A stretch of DNA of 60,011 nt from positions 8,637 to 68,647 of the forward strand of contig PLRU01000016.1 of the NCBI GenBank assembly GCA_003164045.1, in the 5' to 3' direction. The stretch's first letter is position 1, and each line of letters begins with the position of its first letter. Under the pieces are notes generated by a model. That model searched no databases and was not told the origin of the DNA. It saw only the letters and a program-made list of their open reading frames with translations. This document shows, piece after piece, positions 7,435-17,166 of the stretch. This DNA is from Candidatus Lustribacter telmatis (GTDB taxonomy: Bacteria > Vulcanimicrobiota > Vulcanimicrobiia > Vulcanimicrobiales > Vulcanimicrobiaceae). The translations under genes and the position numbers were made by a program.

Positions 7435-8186
7435 CCGCCTCCCCGGTTGACGAGCGCGCCTGCCGCGTCTCGGTCGACGTTTTCGACGGTCCGCTGGACC
7501 TGTTGTTGAATTTGGTCAAAGAGCAGCAGCTCGATATCGCGACGGTGCCGCTGGCGCTCGTCGCCGATCAGTATTTCGCCTACATTTCGGCGATGGAAGT
7601 GCTCGACGTCGAGGTCGCCGCCGACTACCTGGTGATCGCCTCAACGCTGGTCTTCCTCAAGTCGAAGGCCATGCTGCCGCCCATTCCCCAAGAGTTCGAG
7701 ACGAGCGAGGAGTCGGCTGAGTCGGTCGAAGCACGTTTGCGGGAACGTCTCATCGCCTACTCGCGTTATCGTGATGCGAGCCGCGATCTGTGGACGCGCG
7801 CGCAAGAAGCCGCGGCGTTCTACGTGCGCGCGGAGGGCGGCGATGCCGATGCCGACATCACCCAGCGCTACAAGATCGACGTCGCCAAGCTCGCTCGCGC
7901 GCTCGAAGCGGCGCTGCGCTCGGCTAAACCGGAAGTTCGCACGATCGTCCGCGAACGCGTCTCGCTCAACGAGCAGATGGACCTCGTCGTGCGGCTCATG
8001 CGGCGTGAAGGCCGGGCAAGTTTCTTCGCACTCGTCGCCAACGGAGATCGGTTCACCATCATCGTTACGTTCTTGGCCGTTTTGGAACTCGTTCGCCGCG
8101 GGCGGATTCTCGTCGCGCAGAGTGCCGCATTCGACGACATCGATTTGCTGCCGGCGCCGCCGGCGGAGGTCGCGCATGCCGGCTGA
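7431..8186 (+). CDS. scpA: Segregation and condensation protein A
   Basis: 251 aa kleisin subunit of the SMC-ScpAB condensin, which organises and separates the chromosome. The N-terminus is diagnostic: VFDGPLDLLLNLVKEQQLDI, then VADQYFAYI and AADYLVIASTLVFLKSKAML. The C-terminal winged-helix part ends FLAVLELVRRGRILVAQ. TTG start overlapping the NUDIX stop. The frame overlaps scpB by 11 bases, the usual scpA-scpB order. No smc gene is in the window. Confidence 0.95.
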   Translation: MTASPVDERACRVSVDVFDGPLDLLLNLVKEQQLDIATVPLALVADQYFAYISAMEVLDVEVAADYLVIASTLVFLKSKAMLPPIPQEFETSEESAESVEARLRERLIAYSRYRDASRDLWTRAQEAAAFYVRAEGGDADADITQRYKIDVAKLARALEAALRSAKPEVRTIVRERVSLNEQMDLVVRLMRREGRASFFALVANGDRFTIIVTFLAVLELVRRGRILVAQSAAFDDIDLLPAPPAEVAHAG

Positions 8187-8859
8187 CGACGTCGCATCTG
8201 AAGCGGAACCGGTGCAAGAAGAACTGCTCGATACCGGCGGACTGCAGCGCAGCATCGAAGCGGTGCTCTTCGTCGCCTCCGAAGCGCTCTCGATCAAGAC
8301 GCTGGCCAAACTCACCGGTGCGGAGGAATCCGAAGTCACGGTCGCGCTGCAGCGGATCGACGAAGAATTCGCCGGCCGCGGTCTCGTGCTGCGCGAAGTG
8401 GCCGGCGGCTATCGCTTCGCGAGTTCGCCTGCGGCGCGCGCCGCGGTCGAGGCCTACCTGCTTCCGCCGAAGACCAACCTTTCGCCCGCAGCGCTCGAAA
8501 CGCTGGCCATTGTGGCCTACAACGAACCGGTGACGAAAGCGCAGATCGAAGAGATCCGCGGCGTGAGTGCGGATTCCGTGATCGCGACGTTGCTCGACCG
8601 CCGCTTCATCATCGAATCGGGACGCCGCGAATCGCCCGGCCGCCCGCTGCTCTATAAAACCACCTCGGACTTTCTCGAATCGTTCGGCCTCAACTCGCTC
8701 GACGATTTGCCGGCGGTCGACCTCGACGCGCTCCAGCCGCGTGAAGTCGAGTTGCCGATGACCCAAGCGCTCCTCGAAGTGCCGCTAGAAACAACGCCGG
8801 ACGAAGCGCCGGAAACTCCACCCGACGACCAGGAAGCAGGAGCACTATCGCTCGCATAG
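8176..8859 (+). CDS. scpB: Segregation and condensation protein B
   Basis: 227 aa, two winged-helix domains that dimerise and bind ScpA. Typical blocks are IEAVLFVASEALSIKTLAKL, LREVAGGYRFAS, LSPAALETLAIVAYNEPVTK and RGVSADSVIATLLDRRFI. ATG 8176 is preceded by GGAGGT (8165-8170). The last 50 residues are an acidic, proline-rich tail. The frame is open further upstream, but only across scpA in another frame. It is followed without a gap by the helicase frame. Confidence 0.95.
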   Translation: MPADDVASEAEPVQEELLDTGGLQRSIEAVLFVASEALSIKTLAKLTGAEESEVTVALQRIDEEFAGRGLVLREVAGGYRFASSPAARAAVEAYLLPPKTNLSPAALETLAIVAYNEPVTKAQIEEIRGVSADSVIATLLDRRFIIESGRRESPGRPLLYKTTSDFLESFGLNSLDDLPAVDLDALQPREVELPMTQALLEVPLETTPDEAPETPPDDQEAGALSLA

Positions 8860-8957
8860 CCCTTCCGGCCGACGCCGACGTTTGGGCGCAAATCAACGCC
8901 AACTGTCAGGCCGTCGCCACCGCCCACGAACTGATTCAGCCCGGCGAACGGTTCGCG

Positions 8958-10097
8958 TTGACCGACGATCAGCGCGCGGCCATCACCGAAATCAACGCCG
9001 CCCTCGACGACGGCAAACACGAATTTCTGCTCCAGGCGCCGACCGGTTCGGGCAAGACCGAAGTGATGCTGCGCGTCGCGGTCGACACGATTCTTGCCGG
9101 CGACAACTACGTCGTGATTCTCGCGCCCACGCGCGACCTGATCCGTCAGCACGTCACGTACTTCTCCGAGCGTCTCGCCGGCACGGGCCTTGGCGTCGGT
9201 CAGATCCACGGCGGCGCCGCACCGGCCGACCGGCGTGAAGCGGAAGAAGGCTTGCGCGACGGCAGCATCCGCGTCGTCGTCGGCTCGGCGATGCTGCTCA
9301 CGATCGATCGCTACTGGGATATGATCGATGCGAGCGATCTCGTGTTCATCGACGACGTCAACGCGTTCGACGAGCGCGAACATCTGCGCTTGCTCGAAAA
9401 CATCGATGCGCCGATGCTCTTCGCCACCGCGACGCCGAACGAACTGCGGAGTTTCCTGATGCGCATCGGCGCGTTCAGCCGCGTCGTGCGCATGCGCAAG
9501 ATGCCGTTCAACGTGCTGCCGACCAAGGTGCATAAAGTCGAAGGCGTGTGGGGCGAACCCCCGCCGGAGCAGCTCTCGCACGCGGACGAACTCATCCGCG
9601 ACCATCTCGGCCGCGGTTCGCGCATCTTCGTCATCGGACGGACGCGCGGCGACGTGCCGCGTCTGGCGCAGCGGCTCGAAGAAACCTACGACCTCGACGT
9701 GCAGCAATTGCGCGGTGACATGGCCGATACGAGCGAACAGTCCAAACGCAATCGCCGCAGCGGCGTCAAGGTCAGCGATATCGGCACGCGCGTCGAGATG
9801 ATGACGGCCTTTCGCGGCCGTGCGCCGTCGATTCTCGCGGCGACGAACCTCATCGGCAGCGGCATCGACATTCCGGCCGCCGACCTGATCGTGATCACGG
9901 ATTCCGATGCGTTCGGCGAAGCCGAGACGGAACAGCTGATCGGCCGCGTCGGCCGGCGCGAACGCCCCTCCGATGCGGTACTCGTGACGGGCACGACGTT
10001 CGAGAAGAACCCCTCACGCGCGGCCGGCGGCGGACGAGGTTTGAGCTTCATGCCGCGCGGGATGCGCGCGAGCCGCTTCAACTACGGACGCCGGTGA
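8958..10097 (+). CDS. Superfamily 2 DEAD-like helicase/ATPase (ComFA/PriA-like)
   Basis: Complete SF2 motif set: I APTGSGKTEV, Ia LAPTRDLIRQ, II FIDDVNAFDE (DDVN in place of DEAD), III FATATP, IV IFVIGRTRGD, V NLIGSGIDIP, VI QLIGRVGRRE. 379 aa are counted from TTG 8958, but the Q motif ERFALTDDQ straddles that codon and coding-like sequence extends back to about 8847. There only CTG (8931), ATA or ATC could start, with GGAG at 8839-8842. The layout (single Walker A, IDDVNAF like the ComFA IDEVDAF) suggests a ComFA-type DNA translocase. No comFC is adjacent, so this is uncertain. The stop overlaps the nfo GTG. Confidence 0.75.
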   Translation: MTDDQRAAITEINAALDDGKHEFLLQAPTGSGKTEVMLRVAVDTILAGDNYVVILAPTRDLIRQHVTYFSERLAGTGLGVGQIHGGAAPADRREAEEGLRDGSIRVVVGSAMLLTIDRYWDMIDASDLVFIDDVNAFDEREHLRLLENIDAPMLFATATPNELRSFLMRIGAFSRVVRMRKMPFNVLPTKVHKVEGVWGEPPPEQLSHADELIRDHLGRGSRIFVIGRTRGDVPRLAQRLEETYDLDVQQLRGDMADTSEQSKRNRRSGVKVSDIGTRVEMMTAFRGRAPSILAATNLIGSGIDIPAADLIVITDSDAFGEAETEQLIGRVGRRERPSDAVLVTGTTFEKNPSRAAGGGRGLSFMPRGMRASRFNYGRR

Positions 10098-10933
10098 ATT
10101 TAGGACTTCATTGCCGCGTCGGTGCGGGCTACGACGAAACGATCGCCTACGCGAAGCGTTTAGGGTGCTCGTCGCTTCAGTTCTTCAGTGGGAATCCGAA
10201 GACGTATCGCGTCGGTCCGATCGACGCGCCGGCGCTCGAGAAATTTGCGGCTAACCGCCAATCGGCGGGCATTGCCACTGCGGCGATCCACACATCGTAC
10301 TTGATCAACCTGGCAAGCGAAGATCCGAAGATCTCGCACGGTTCGTTGCGGTTGCTGACCAACGATTTGAAGTTCGCAGCCGCGGGTGCCGTGCCGTTCG
10401 TCAACACGCACCTCGGCTCGTACGGCAAACGCGATCGCAACGAAGGCTTCGCGCAGGTCGTCGCCGCGCTCGAAACGGCGCTGGCCGACATCCAGCCCGG
10501 CGTGTACCTGGTGATGGAGAACTCGGCCGGCGCGGGGCAGCTGTGCGGCGGCACGATGGAAGAACTCGGCGCGCTGGTGCGCGCGATCAACCATCCGCAA
10601 TTGGCCGTGTGCCTCGATACCGCGCACTCCTGGGCTGCGGGCTACGACATCGATTCACCGGCGGGCGTCGACCGGTTCTTCGATCTGGTCGAACGCGAGA
10701 TCGGCAACGATCGCGTCGTGATGTTCCACTTCAACGATACCGAGATCGAGCTCGGCGGACACAAAGACCGGCACTGGCACATCGGCGAGGGCCGGATCGG
10801 CCTGGCGGGCTTCCGGGCCATCTCGACGCACGCGGCCGTGCGGGGAAAGACGGCGATCCTCGAGACCCCGGGCGAGGAAGCCGACGACCAGCGGAACATG
10901 GACCGGATCAAGTCCCTATTCGCGGCTGCATAG
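10094..10933 (+). CDS. nfo: Deoxyribonuclease IV (AP endonuclease Nfo)
   Basis: 279 aa TIM-barrel enzyme that cuts DNA 5' of abasic sites using three zinc ions. Family blocks are seen: CSSLQFFSGNPKTY, AAIHTSYLINLAS, VNTHLGSYGKRDR, VMENSAGAGQLCGG, VCLDTAHSWAAGYD, MFHFNDTEIELGGHKDRHWH and the C-terminal ILETPG. GTG start overlapping the helicase stop (GTGA). It sits between a helicase and Pol IV in the genome-maintenance run. Confidence 0.94.
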   Translation: MNLGLHCRVGAGYDETIAYAKRLGCSSLQFFSGNPKTYRVGPIDAPALEKFAANRQSAGIATAAIHTSYLINLASEDPKISHGSLRLLTNDLKFAAAGAVPFVNTHLGSYGKRDRNEGFAQVVAALETALADIQPGVYLVMENSAGAGQLCGGTMEELGALVRAINHPQLAVCLDTAHSWAAGYDIDSPAGVDRFFDLVEREIGNDRVVMFHFNDTEIELGGHKDRHWHIGEGRIGLAGFRAISTHAAVRGKTAILETPGEEADDQRNMDRIKSLFAAA

Positions 10934-10979
10934 CGCGGGGCAAGTAGAACATACGTTCGACGCCGAAGGCGGCACGGTC

Positions 10980-12020
10980 GTGATCTTGCACTTCGATCTC
11001 GATGCGTTCTACGCGTCGGTGGCGCAGCGTGACGACCCGGCGCTGCGCGGTATTCCGCTGGCGATCTCGGGCTCGAGCCGTCGTGCCGTCGTGCTTACGG
11101 CCTCCTACGAAGCGCGGCCGTTCGGCGTGCGTTCGGCGATGCCGCTGTATCGCGCGCTCGAACTGTGTCCGCAGCTCACGGTCGTACGGCCGGAGTTTCC
11201 ACGCTACCGCGAAGCGTCGGATCGCGTGTTCGCAATTTTCGAGGAAGGAGCCGCGGCGGTCGAGGGGCTCTCACTCGATGAGGCGTTCGTGTCGTTGCCC
11301 GGCGTGTCGCTCGACGAGGCGATTGCGTTCGCGGAGAACGTGCGTGCTCGGGTGCGCGCGGAAGTCGGGCTGACCTGCAGTGCCGGCGTGGCGTCGGTGA
11401 AGATGGTGGCGAAGATCGCCTCGGATGCGAATAAGCCCGACGGTATCACGGTCGTACCGTTGGGAACGGAAGCGGCGTTTCTCGCGCCGCTGCGCGTCGG
11501 TCAACTGTGGGGCATCGGGCCGAAGACGCTGCCGCGCGTTGAAGCTGCGGGCGTGCGCACGATCGGCGACGTTGCACTTCTCGACGATGCGGCCTGTTAT
11601 CGCATCTTCGGCCGCGGCGGGACGTTCTATCGCGATCTCGCGCGCGGCATCGACGAGCGCGAGGTCGACCCGTCGCGCGAACGCAAATCGATCTCGAGCG
11701 AAGAGACGTTCGAGTACGACGTCCGCGACGAAGCGCGCATCCTTGCGCTCTTGCGCGAACAGTGCGACGAACTGAGCGAAGGCTTGAAGAAGCGCGACAT
11801 GCGCGCGCAAACGGTCGGCATCAAAGTAAAACGCAGCGATTTCACCGTCACCGGCAAGCAAACGACGCTCACCGTTCCCACCAACGATCCCGGCGAGATC
11901 TTCGCCGCCGCGGAATGGTGCTGGCACCGCTCCGGCCTGCAAGGCGTCCCCATCCGCCTCTTCGGTACTCGCGTCGCCTCGCTCACGATCGGCGAAGAAC
12001 GCGAAATGCGGCTGTTCTAA
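10980..12020 (+). CDS. dinB: DNA polymerase IV (Y family)
   Basis: 346 aa translesion polymerase. Motifs are HFDLDAFYASV (first catalytic Asp), VLTASYEARPFGVRSAMP, GLSLDEAFVSL (catalytic Asp-Glu), ASVKMVAKIASDANKPDG, and a helix-hairpin-helix LWGIGPKTLPRVEAAG. A little-finger domain follows. GTG start 46 bases after nfo, with no clear ribosome site. It ends convergent with the lhr gene 32 bases away. No beta-clamp motif was clear at the extreme C-terminus. Confidence 0.94.
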   Translation: MILHFDLDAFYASVAQRDDPALRGIPLAISGSSRRAVVLTASYEARPFGVRSAMPLYRALELCPQLTVVRPEFPRYREASDRVFAIFEEGAAAVEGLSLDEAFVSLPGVSLDEAIAFAENVRARVRAEVGLTCSAGVASVKMVAKIASDANKPDGITVVPLGTEAAFLAPLRVGQLWGIGPKTLPRVEAAGVRTIGDVALLDDAACYRIFGRGGTFYRDLARGIDEREVDPSRERKSISSEETFEYDVRDEARILALLREQCDELSEGLKKRDMRAQTVGIKVKRSDFTVTGKQTTLTVPTNDPGEIFAAAEWCWHRSGLQGVPIRLFGTRVASLTIGEEREMRLF

Positions 12021-12052
12021 GTGGACTCAGCGCCACGATCGCAGTCGCAGAG

Positions 12053-15000
12053 CTAGGAAACTGCGCGTAAAGGCCGCGGCGGGGCGCCGGGCATGAGGCC
12101 GTTGGTTACCGATAGCGGATCGTAGGCGGCCACGGTGACGACGTCGGTTTCGTCGGCGTTGCGGCGGGCGGCGCGGAGGGCTTCGATGGCGTCGGGGAGC
12201 GCGTATTGTTCGCCCACGTAGCCGGCTACGAAACGGCCGCCGCGGATTTCTCCACGCGCTTCCATTTTGCGCAGGGCGGCGAGAATTTCGCGCCACGGCG
12301 GGGAGAGCGTTTCGCGTGCGACGACATCGCGGAACACGACGCCCCAGCGCGTGAGCAGGCGGCGCGCGAATGCTTCGACGTCGATCTTCTCCGTCTCCGC
12401 GGTGAGGCGCGTCCAACGGCCGCCGGACGAACGCGGCCGCGCGCGCAAGCCCTTTTCACCGAGGCGGCGTTTGCGATCGGCCAGCGCGCGCAGCGCATCG
12501 AAGCCGTCCGCAGTAACGAAGCCCGCAGCAACGAGTTGCCACAGCGCTTCTTCCACGTCGGCCGGTAAGCGTTTCGTGCCACGCACGATGTCGGCGAAGA
12601 ACGGTGCGCCGCGCTGCGCGATCTCTTCAAGAATTTCGCGCGCGGCGCCGGAGAGCGCGGCGGATTGGTCGTCATTGCGGACGATCAGTTCGGCCGCATG
12701 TTCGCGCGCAAACAGCGCGATGGGGGCGAGCTTCGTCGGGCGGATACGGCGTTGGCGTCCCTCGCCGGCGGGGGCGAGCGCCGGATGCGGCGAGAGCCGG
12801 CCCCACATCACGTCGCCGGCATAGCAGAGTTGGTCGAGATAGCCGCGCTGGTAGTCGGCGACGCGCGCGGGCAACACGGTCGTCTCCCACGCGGCGGCGG
12901 GAACTTCGTAGCCTTCGAGTTGGCGGATCACCTGCAGCGTGCCCTCGACGCCGTGGAGGCGCGATGACGGTGCGACGTGCTGCCAGCGGAAGAGGAAGCG
13001 CACGTAATCGGATGTGCTGACCGGCTCGATCTCGCGGCGTAACGCGCCGAGCGTGAGGCGGTGGATGCGCGAGAGCACGCGGCGATTACACCACTCTTCT
13101 GTCGCGTCGCGGAACCGGCCGCGCAGAACCGAGCCTTCGGTTTCGAGCCGGATCAACGCGTTCTCGATCGTGCGGACGTCGATGGCCAGGGCTTCCGCGA
13201 GTTCGCCGACGGTGACGGGTCCGCTCGATTCGAGCCAGCCGCGCAATATCTCCGCGACGGCTTCTTCGCGAGATTCAGGCAGCGGCAGCGACGAGGTAAC
13301 CGTTGCGGTCTCCGGTTCCACGCTCGCTTCGGGATATACGATGTGGGTGAGCGCGCGCCGCTCGGCGCAGGTCCACAGCGGCGTGTTGTCCGCCGTCAGC
13401 GTGGTCGCACGGCGTTGCGCGACGAGCTCATCGAACCATGCTTGCCATGCTTCGGCGGGCGGCACGACGGTCAGCGTTAGGAGTGCGTCGTGCAGTTCGT
13501 CAGCGTCGCGCACCAGCGGCCACGACGACTCCGCAACCTCGGCGATGGCGGCTGCGTCGAGCACGCTCGACGCATCGGCGTCACCACGCGTCGTCCGGCG
13601 CAGCGTAATGGCTTGCGTGCGGCGCTCTTCGAGCGGAGCGTCGTCGAGAAACGCGTAGGGGTTCGCGTTGAGGATCTCGTGGCAGAAGACCGACGGTTCG
13701 GCTGTGTCGATCGAGACCGTGCGGATTTCACCGCGTTCCACGCGGCCGAGCACGGCCAGCAAACCGGTGAGGTCCATCGCTTCGTTGAGACAGTTGGCGA
13801 TCGTCTCGCGGACGAGCACGTGATCGGGGATGCGGATCGGACCCGTCAGGTTTTCACCGCACGCTGCGGCATCGGGGAAGCACGCGGCGAGGAGATCGTC
13901 GGCGCGCATGCGCTGCAAGAACGGCGCGACCTTGCGGCCGCCCTGCATGCGTAGGATTGCGAGGGCCCGCGTTGCGTTCCAGCGCCAGCGCGCGCCGAAC
14001 ATCGGCGCGGTCAAGAGGGCTTGCGTCAGCGTCGCTTCTGCGCTGGCCGACTTCACGTACTCGAACACGACCTCGAGCGGAAACGCGTGCTGCTCGGTGA
14101 GCGAGATGACGATGCCGTTGTCGTTGGCCGCCGCTTGCAACTCGACGTTGAAGGCGCGGCAGAATTTCTTGCGCAGCGCGAGACCCCACGCGCGGTTGAT
14201 GCGTGCGCCGAACGGCGTGTGCAGGATCAACTGCATCCCGCCGCCGTCATCGAAGAACCGTTCCGCGACGATCGTCGTGTCGGTCGGCACCGCGCCGAGA
14301 ATGGCTTTGCCGGCGCGCACGTATGCAACGGCTTGTTCGGCCGCGGGCAGATCGAAGGCGCACGTTTCCTGTAGCCACGCTTTGGCGTCGTCGTCGTTGC
14401 GTTCGTCGATGGCGGCGCGGACGACGGCGACTTCGTGCGAGAGTTCGATCGTGCGGCCCAGGCCCTCGCCGTTCCAGAATGGGATCGAGGGCGGCGAACC
14501 GTGCGCGTTTTCCACGCGCACCACGCCCGACTCGACGCGCCGGATCATCCACGAGGTCGTGCCGAGCAGAAACACATCGCCGGCCATGCTTTCGACCGCG
14601 AAATCTTCATCGACCGTGCCGATGACGGTCCCGTCGGGCTCCGCAACGACGTTGTAGTTCGCGGTTTCCGGAATCGCACCGCCCGAGGTGATCGCTGCCA
14701 TGCGCGCACCGCGGCGCGCACGGACGTGCCCGTTGACGCGGTCGTGGTGGAGAAATGCACCGCTGCGCCCACGCGACGTCGCGATGCCGTCGGCGAGCAT
14801 GGACACGACGTCGTCGAAAGCTTTGCGTTCGAGGGCGCGATATGGATACGCCGTCCGCACCAGCGCATAAAGCTCGTCGACGTCCCAATCGTCGCCCGCG
14901 CATGTTGCGACGAGTTGCTGCGAGAGCACATCGAGCGCGTTATGCGGAATGCACAGCGCGTCCATCGCGCCGTTGCGCATCGCGTGCACGAGAGCGCCGC

Positions 15001-16144
15001 ATTCCAGTAGTTCGTCGCGCGTCGTTGCGAACAACCGCCCTTCGGGTTGCGCGCCGATCCAGTGGCCCGAGCGTCCGACGCGCTGTAACGCGACCGCGAT
15101 CGAGCGCGGCGAACCGAGCTGCACGACGAGGTTGACCGCGCCGATGTCGATGCCGAGTTCGAGCGAGGCCGTGGCTACGACCGCGCGCAGCTCGCCGTTC
15201 TTGAGGCGCGTTTCCGTCATGAAGCGGATATCGCGCGACAGGCTGCCGTGATGCGCTAGCACGAGGCCCGCGCCGAGGCGGGTTTCCAGCGCGAACGTGA
15301 CGCGCTCGCTCATCCGCCGCGTGCTGACGAAGACCAGGGTCGTCTTGTGTTCGAGGATGAGCGCCGCGACGCGATCGTAGATTTCCGCCCACATCTCGCC
15401 GCTGGCCACCGCGCCCAGTTCGTCCGTGGGCACTTCGACCGCCAGCGTCATCTTGCGGCGGCTGCCGACGTCGACGATTTTAGCGGTGGGACTGAGGAAT
15501 TCCGCGACCGCTTCGAGCGGGCGGACCGTGGCCGAGAGACCGATGCGCTGCGGCTTCTTCCCGCCCGAGCGCGCGACGAGATCGTCGAGCCGGGCCAGCG
15601 TCAGCGCGAGGTGCGAACCGCGCTTGTCGCGCGCGAGCGCGTGGATCTCATCGACGACGATCGCTTCGACGTGCGTGAAGAGCGCGCGCGACTTCTCGGC
15701 CGTGAGCATCATGTAGAGCGACTCGGGCGTCGTGACGAGGATGTGCGGCGGCTTGCGCAGCATGCGCGCGCGGTCGCTCTGCGAGGTGTCGCCGGTGCGC
15801 GTCGCGGTGCGGATCGGCGCGAGGTCGATGTTCTGCTCGGCCGCGAGTGCCAGCATCTCGCCGAGCGGCGTTTCGAGATTCTTGCGCACGTCGTTGGTCA
15901 ACGCTTTGAGCGGCGACACGTAGACGATGAGGATCTCCTCGGGCAGCGGTCCTGCCGCGGCGCGGCGGATCAGTCCGTCGAGCGCGGTGGTAAAGGCGGC
16001 GAGCGTTTTGCCGGAACCGGTCGGGGCCGAAATCAGCACATCATGACCGGCGCGTATGAGCGGCCAGCCGTGGATTTGCGGTTCGGTCGGCTCGCCGTAG
16101 CGTCCGGCAAACCAGCCGGCGACGAGCGGAAATAGTGCGTTCAC
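12053..16144 (-). CDS. lhr: Large ATP-dependent helicase Lhr
   Basis: 1363 aa SF2 3'-5' helicase. Core motifs: I SAPTGSGKTLAAF, Ia VYVSPLKALTNDV, II VVDEIHALARDKRG, III LSATVRPLEAV, then FVSTRRMSERV, ASLELGIDIGAVNLVVQLGSPRS and VI QRVGRSGHW. The long C-terminal part (from about residue 850) matches the extra winged-helix and Lhr-CTD region of bacterial Lhr, which acts on DNA/RNA hybrids in repair. GTG start 19 bases after a GNAT gene on the same strand. The frequent nuclease partner of Lhr is not next to it. Confidence 0.93.
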   Translation of the reverse strand: MNALFPLVAGWFAGRYGEPTEPQIHGWPLIRAGHDVLISAPTGSGKTLAAFTTALDGLIRRAAAGPLPEEILIVYVSPLKALTNDVRKNLETPLGEMLALAAEQNIDLAPIRTATRTGDTSQSDRARMLRKPPHILVTTPESLYMMLTAEKSRALFTHVEAIVVDEIHALARDKRGSHLALTLARLDDLVARSGGKKPQRIGLSATVRPLEAVAEFLSPTAKIVDVGSRRKMTLAVEVPTDELGAVASGEMWAEIYDRVAALILEHKTTLVFVSTRRMSERVTFALETRLGAGLVLAHHGSLSRDIRFMTETRLKNGELRAVVATASLELGIDIGAVNLVVQLGSPRSIAVALQRVGRSGHWIGAQPEGRLFATTRDELLECGALVHAMRNGAMDALCIPHNALDVLSQQLVATCAGDDWDVDELYALVRTAYPYRALERKAFDDVVSMLADGIATSRGRSGAFLHHDRVNGHVRARRGARMAAITSGGAIPETANYNVVAEPDGTVIGTVDEDFAVESMAGDVFLLGTTSWMIRRVESGVVRVENAHGSPPSIPFWNGEGLGRTIELSHEVAVVRAAIDERNDDDAKAWLQETCAFDLPAAEQAVAYVRAGKAILGAVPTDTTIVAERFFDDGGGMQLILHTPFGARINRAWGLALRKKFCRAFNVELQAAANDNGIVISLTEQHAFPLEVVFEYVKSASAEATLTQALLTAPMFGARWRWNATRALAILRMQGGRKVAPFLQRMRADDLLAACFPDAAACGENLTGPIRIPDHVLVRETIANCLNEAMDLTGLLAVLGRVERGEIRTVSIDTAEPSVFCHEILNANPYAFLDDAPLEERRTQAITLRRTTRGDADASSVLDAAAIAEVAESSWPLVRDADELHDALLTLTVVPPAEAWQAWFDELVAQRRATTLTADNTPLWTCAERRALTHIVYPEASVEPETATVTSSLPLPESREEAVAEILRGWLESSGPVTVGELAEALAIDVRTIENALIRLETEGSVLRGRFRDATEEWCNRRVLSRIHRLTLGALRREIEPVSTSDYVRFLFRWQHVAPSSRLHGVEGTLQVIRQLEGYEVPAAAWETTVLPARVADYQRGYLDQLCYAGDVMWGRLSPHPALAPAGEGRQRRIRPTKLAPIALFAREHAAELIVRNDDQSAALSGAAREILEEIAQRGAPFFADIVRGTKRLPADVEEALWQLVAAGFVTADGFDALRALADRKRRLGEKGLRARPRSSGGRWTRLTAETEKIDVEAFARRLLTRWGVVFRDVVARETLSPPWREILAALRKMEARGEIRGGRFVAGYVGEQYALPDAIEALRAARRNADETDVVTVAAYDPLSVTNGLMPGAPPRPLRAVS

Positions 16145-16163
16145 CTGAACTCGCTACAACCCA

Positions 16164-17129
16164 TCAGACGTGGTCCCCGTTCCAGCACGGGTCGGCCGCG
16201 GAGGCGGCCACGCCGGCGGCCTCGCGCTGCCACGCGGCGGTCAGCGCCGCCGAGAGCGGGAGCAGCATCGCGACCGCGTTCTTGCGCGCGCGGACGGCAC
16301 CGCGGGGAATAGCCCCGCGCGCCGGCGACGGCGGAAGCCAGCCGGTCACCTTGCGCAGGTCGCCGGCTGCGTTGCGGATCAGGGCGGGCACGAGCGCCGC
16401 GGCTTCATCGTCGACGTAGGCGAACTCATCGAGCGCGAACGAGTCGACCGCCGGAAAGCGCCGGCCGAGCACGTAGGCCACGAGCCGCCGGCCGCGCATG
16501 ATGCCGAGGCGCACGAGCACGCCGCTCGACTCCGCCGAGCGTGCGCGCAGGCGCAGCCACTCCCAGATGAGCGGCGGCCGCGTCAATGCAAACGTGCGCG
16601 TCGCATCGAGCGCCGCGAAGCAGCGTTCGATTGCCGGCCAGTCATCGTCGCCGAGCGTGCGCGCGGGAATGCGCGCGTGCGGCAACGTGTCGGCGCGCAG
16701 CACGATCGCGCGCGACGGCAGCTGCACGAAGCCGAGCCGCTCGTAGAACGCCGGGTGGATGTCGGAGAAGAGGTACACGAGGTCGGTGCCGTTAGCGCGT
16801 TCCGCATCGAGCAGCGCGCCGAGAAACGCCGTTGCATATCCGCGCCCGCGTGCCGATTCGGGGGTGAACACCGCGCCGATGCCCGCGGCGCGAAACGTCC
16901 GTTCGCCGCAGCGCAACTCACGCTGATAGCGTTTGCACGACGTGACGAGTTCGCCGTCGAGCGAGAGTCCCAGCGTACGAAAGCGCCGGCGGCCGAAACC
17001 CGATGCGCTGACCGCGCCGAACTCCGCAGCGTAGTCCGCGAAGCTACGCTCGCCGGCCCACATCTCCGCCGAGTGCGGGAGCACGTCGCGTACGTATTCT
17101 TCCGTGGAGAGTTGGACGATCCGAAGCAC
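16164..17129 (-). CDS. GNAT family N-acetyltransferase
   Basis: 321 aa. The N-terminal half carries the acetyl-CoA motif VFTPESARGRGYATAFLGAL, followed by LFSDIHPAFYERLGF, as in two-domain (Eis-like or tandem) GNAT proteins. The second half looks like a degenerate GNAT domain. The substrate is unknown. GTG start with no clear ribosome site. It lies between DUF1501 and lhr on one strand with short gaps and is probably co-transcribed with lhr. Confidence 0.8.
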   Translation of the reverse strand: MLRIVQLSTEEYVRDVLPHSAEMWAGERSFADYAAEFGAVSASGFGRRRFRTLGLSLDGELVTSCKRYQRELRCGERTFRAAGIGAVFTPESARGRGYATAFLGALLDAERANGTDLVYLFSDIHPAFYERLGFVQLPSRAIVLRADTLPHARIPARTLGDDDWPAIERCFAALDATRTFALTRPPLIWEWLRLRARSAESSGVLVRLGIMRGRRLVAYVLGRRFPAVDSFALDEFAYVDDEAAALVPALIRNAAGDLRKVTGWLPPSPARGAIPRGAVRARKNAVAMLLPLSAALTAAWQREAAGVAASAADPCWNGDHV

Positions 17130-17166
17130 CCCGGCCCATTCGCCGCCGGTGTTGTGCTCCCTTAAG

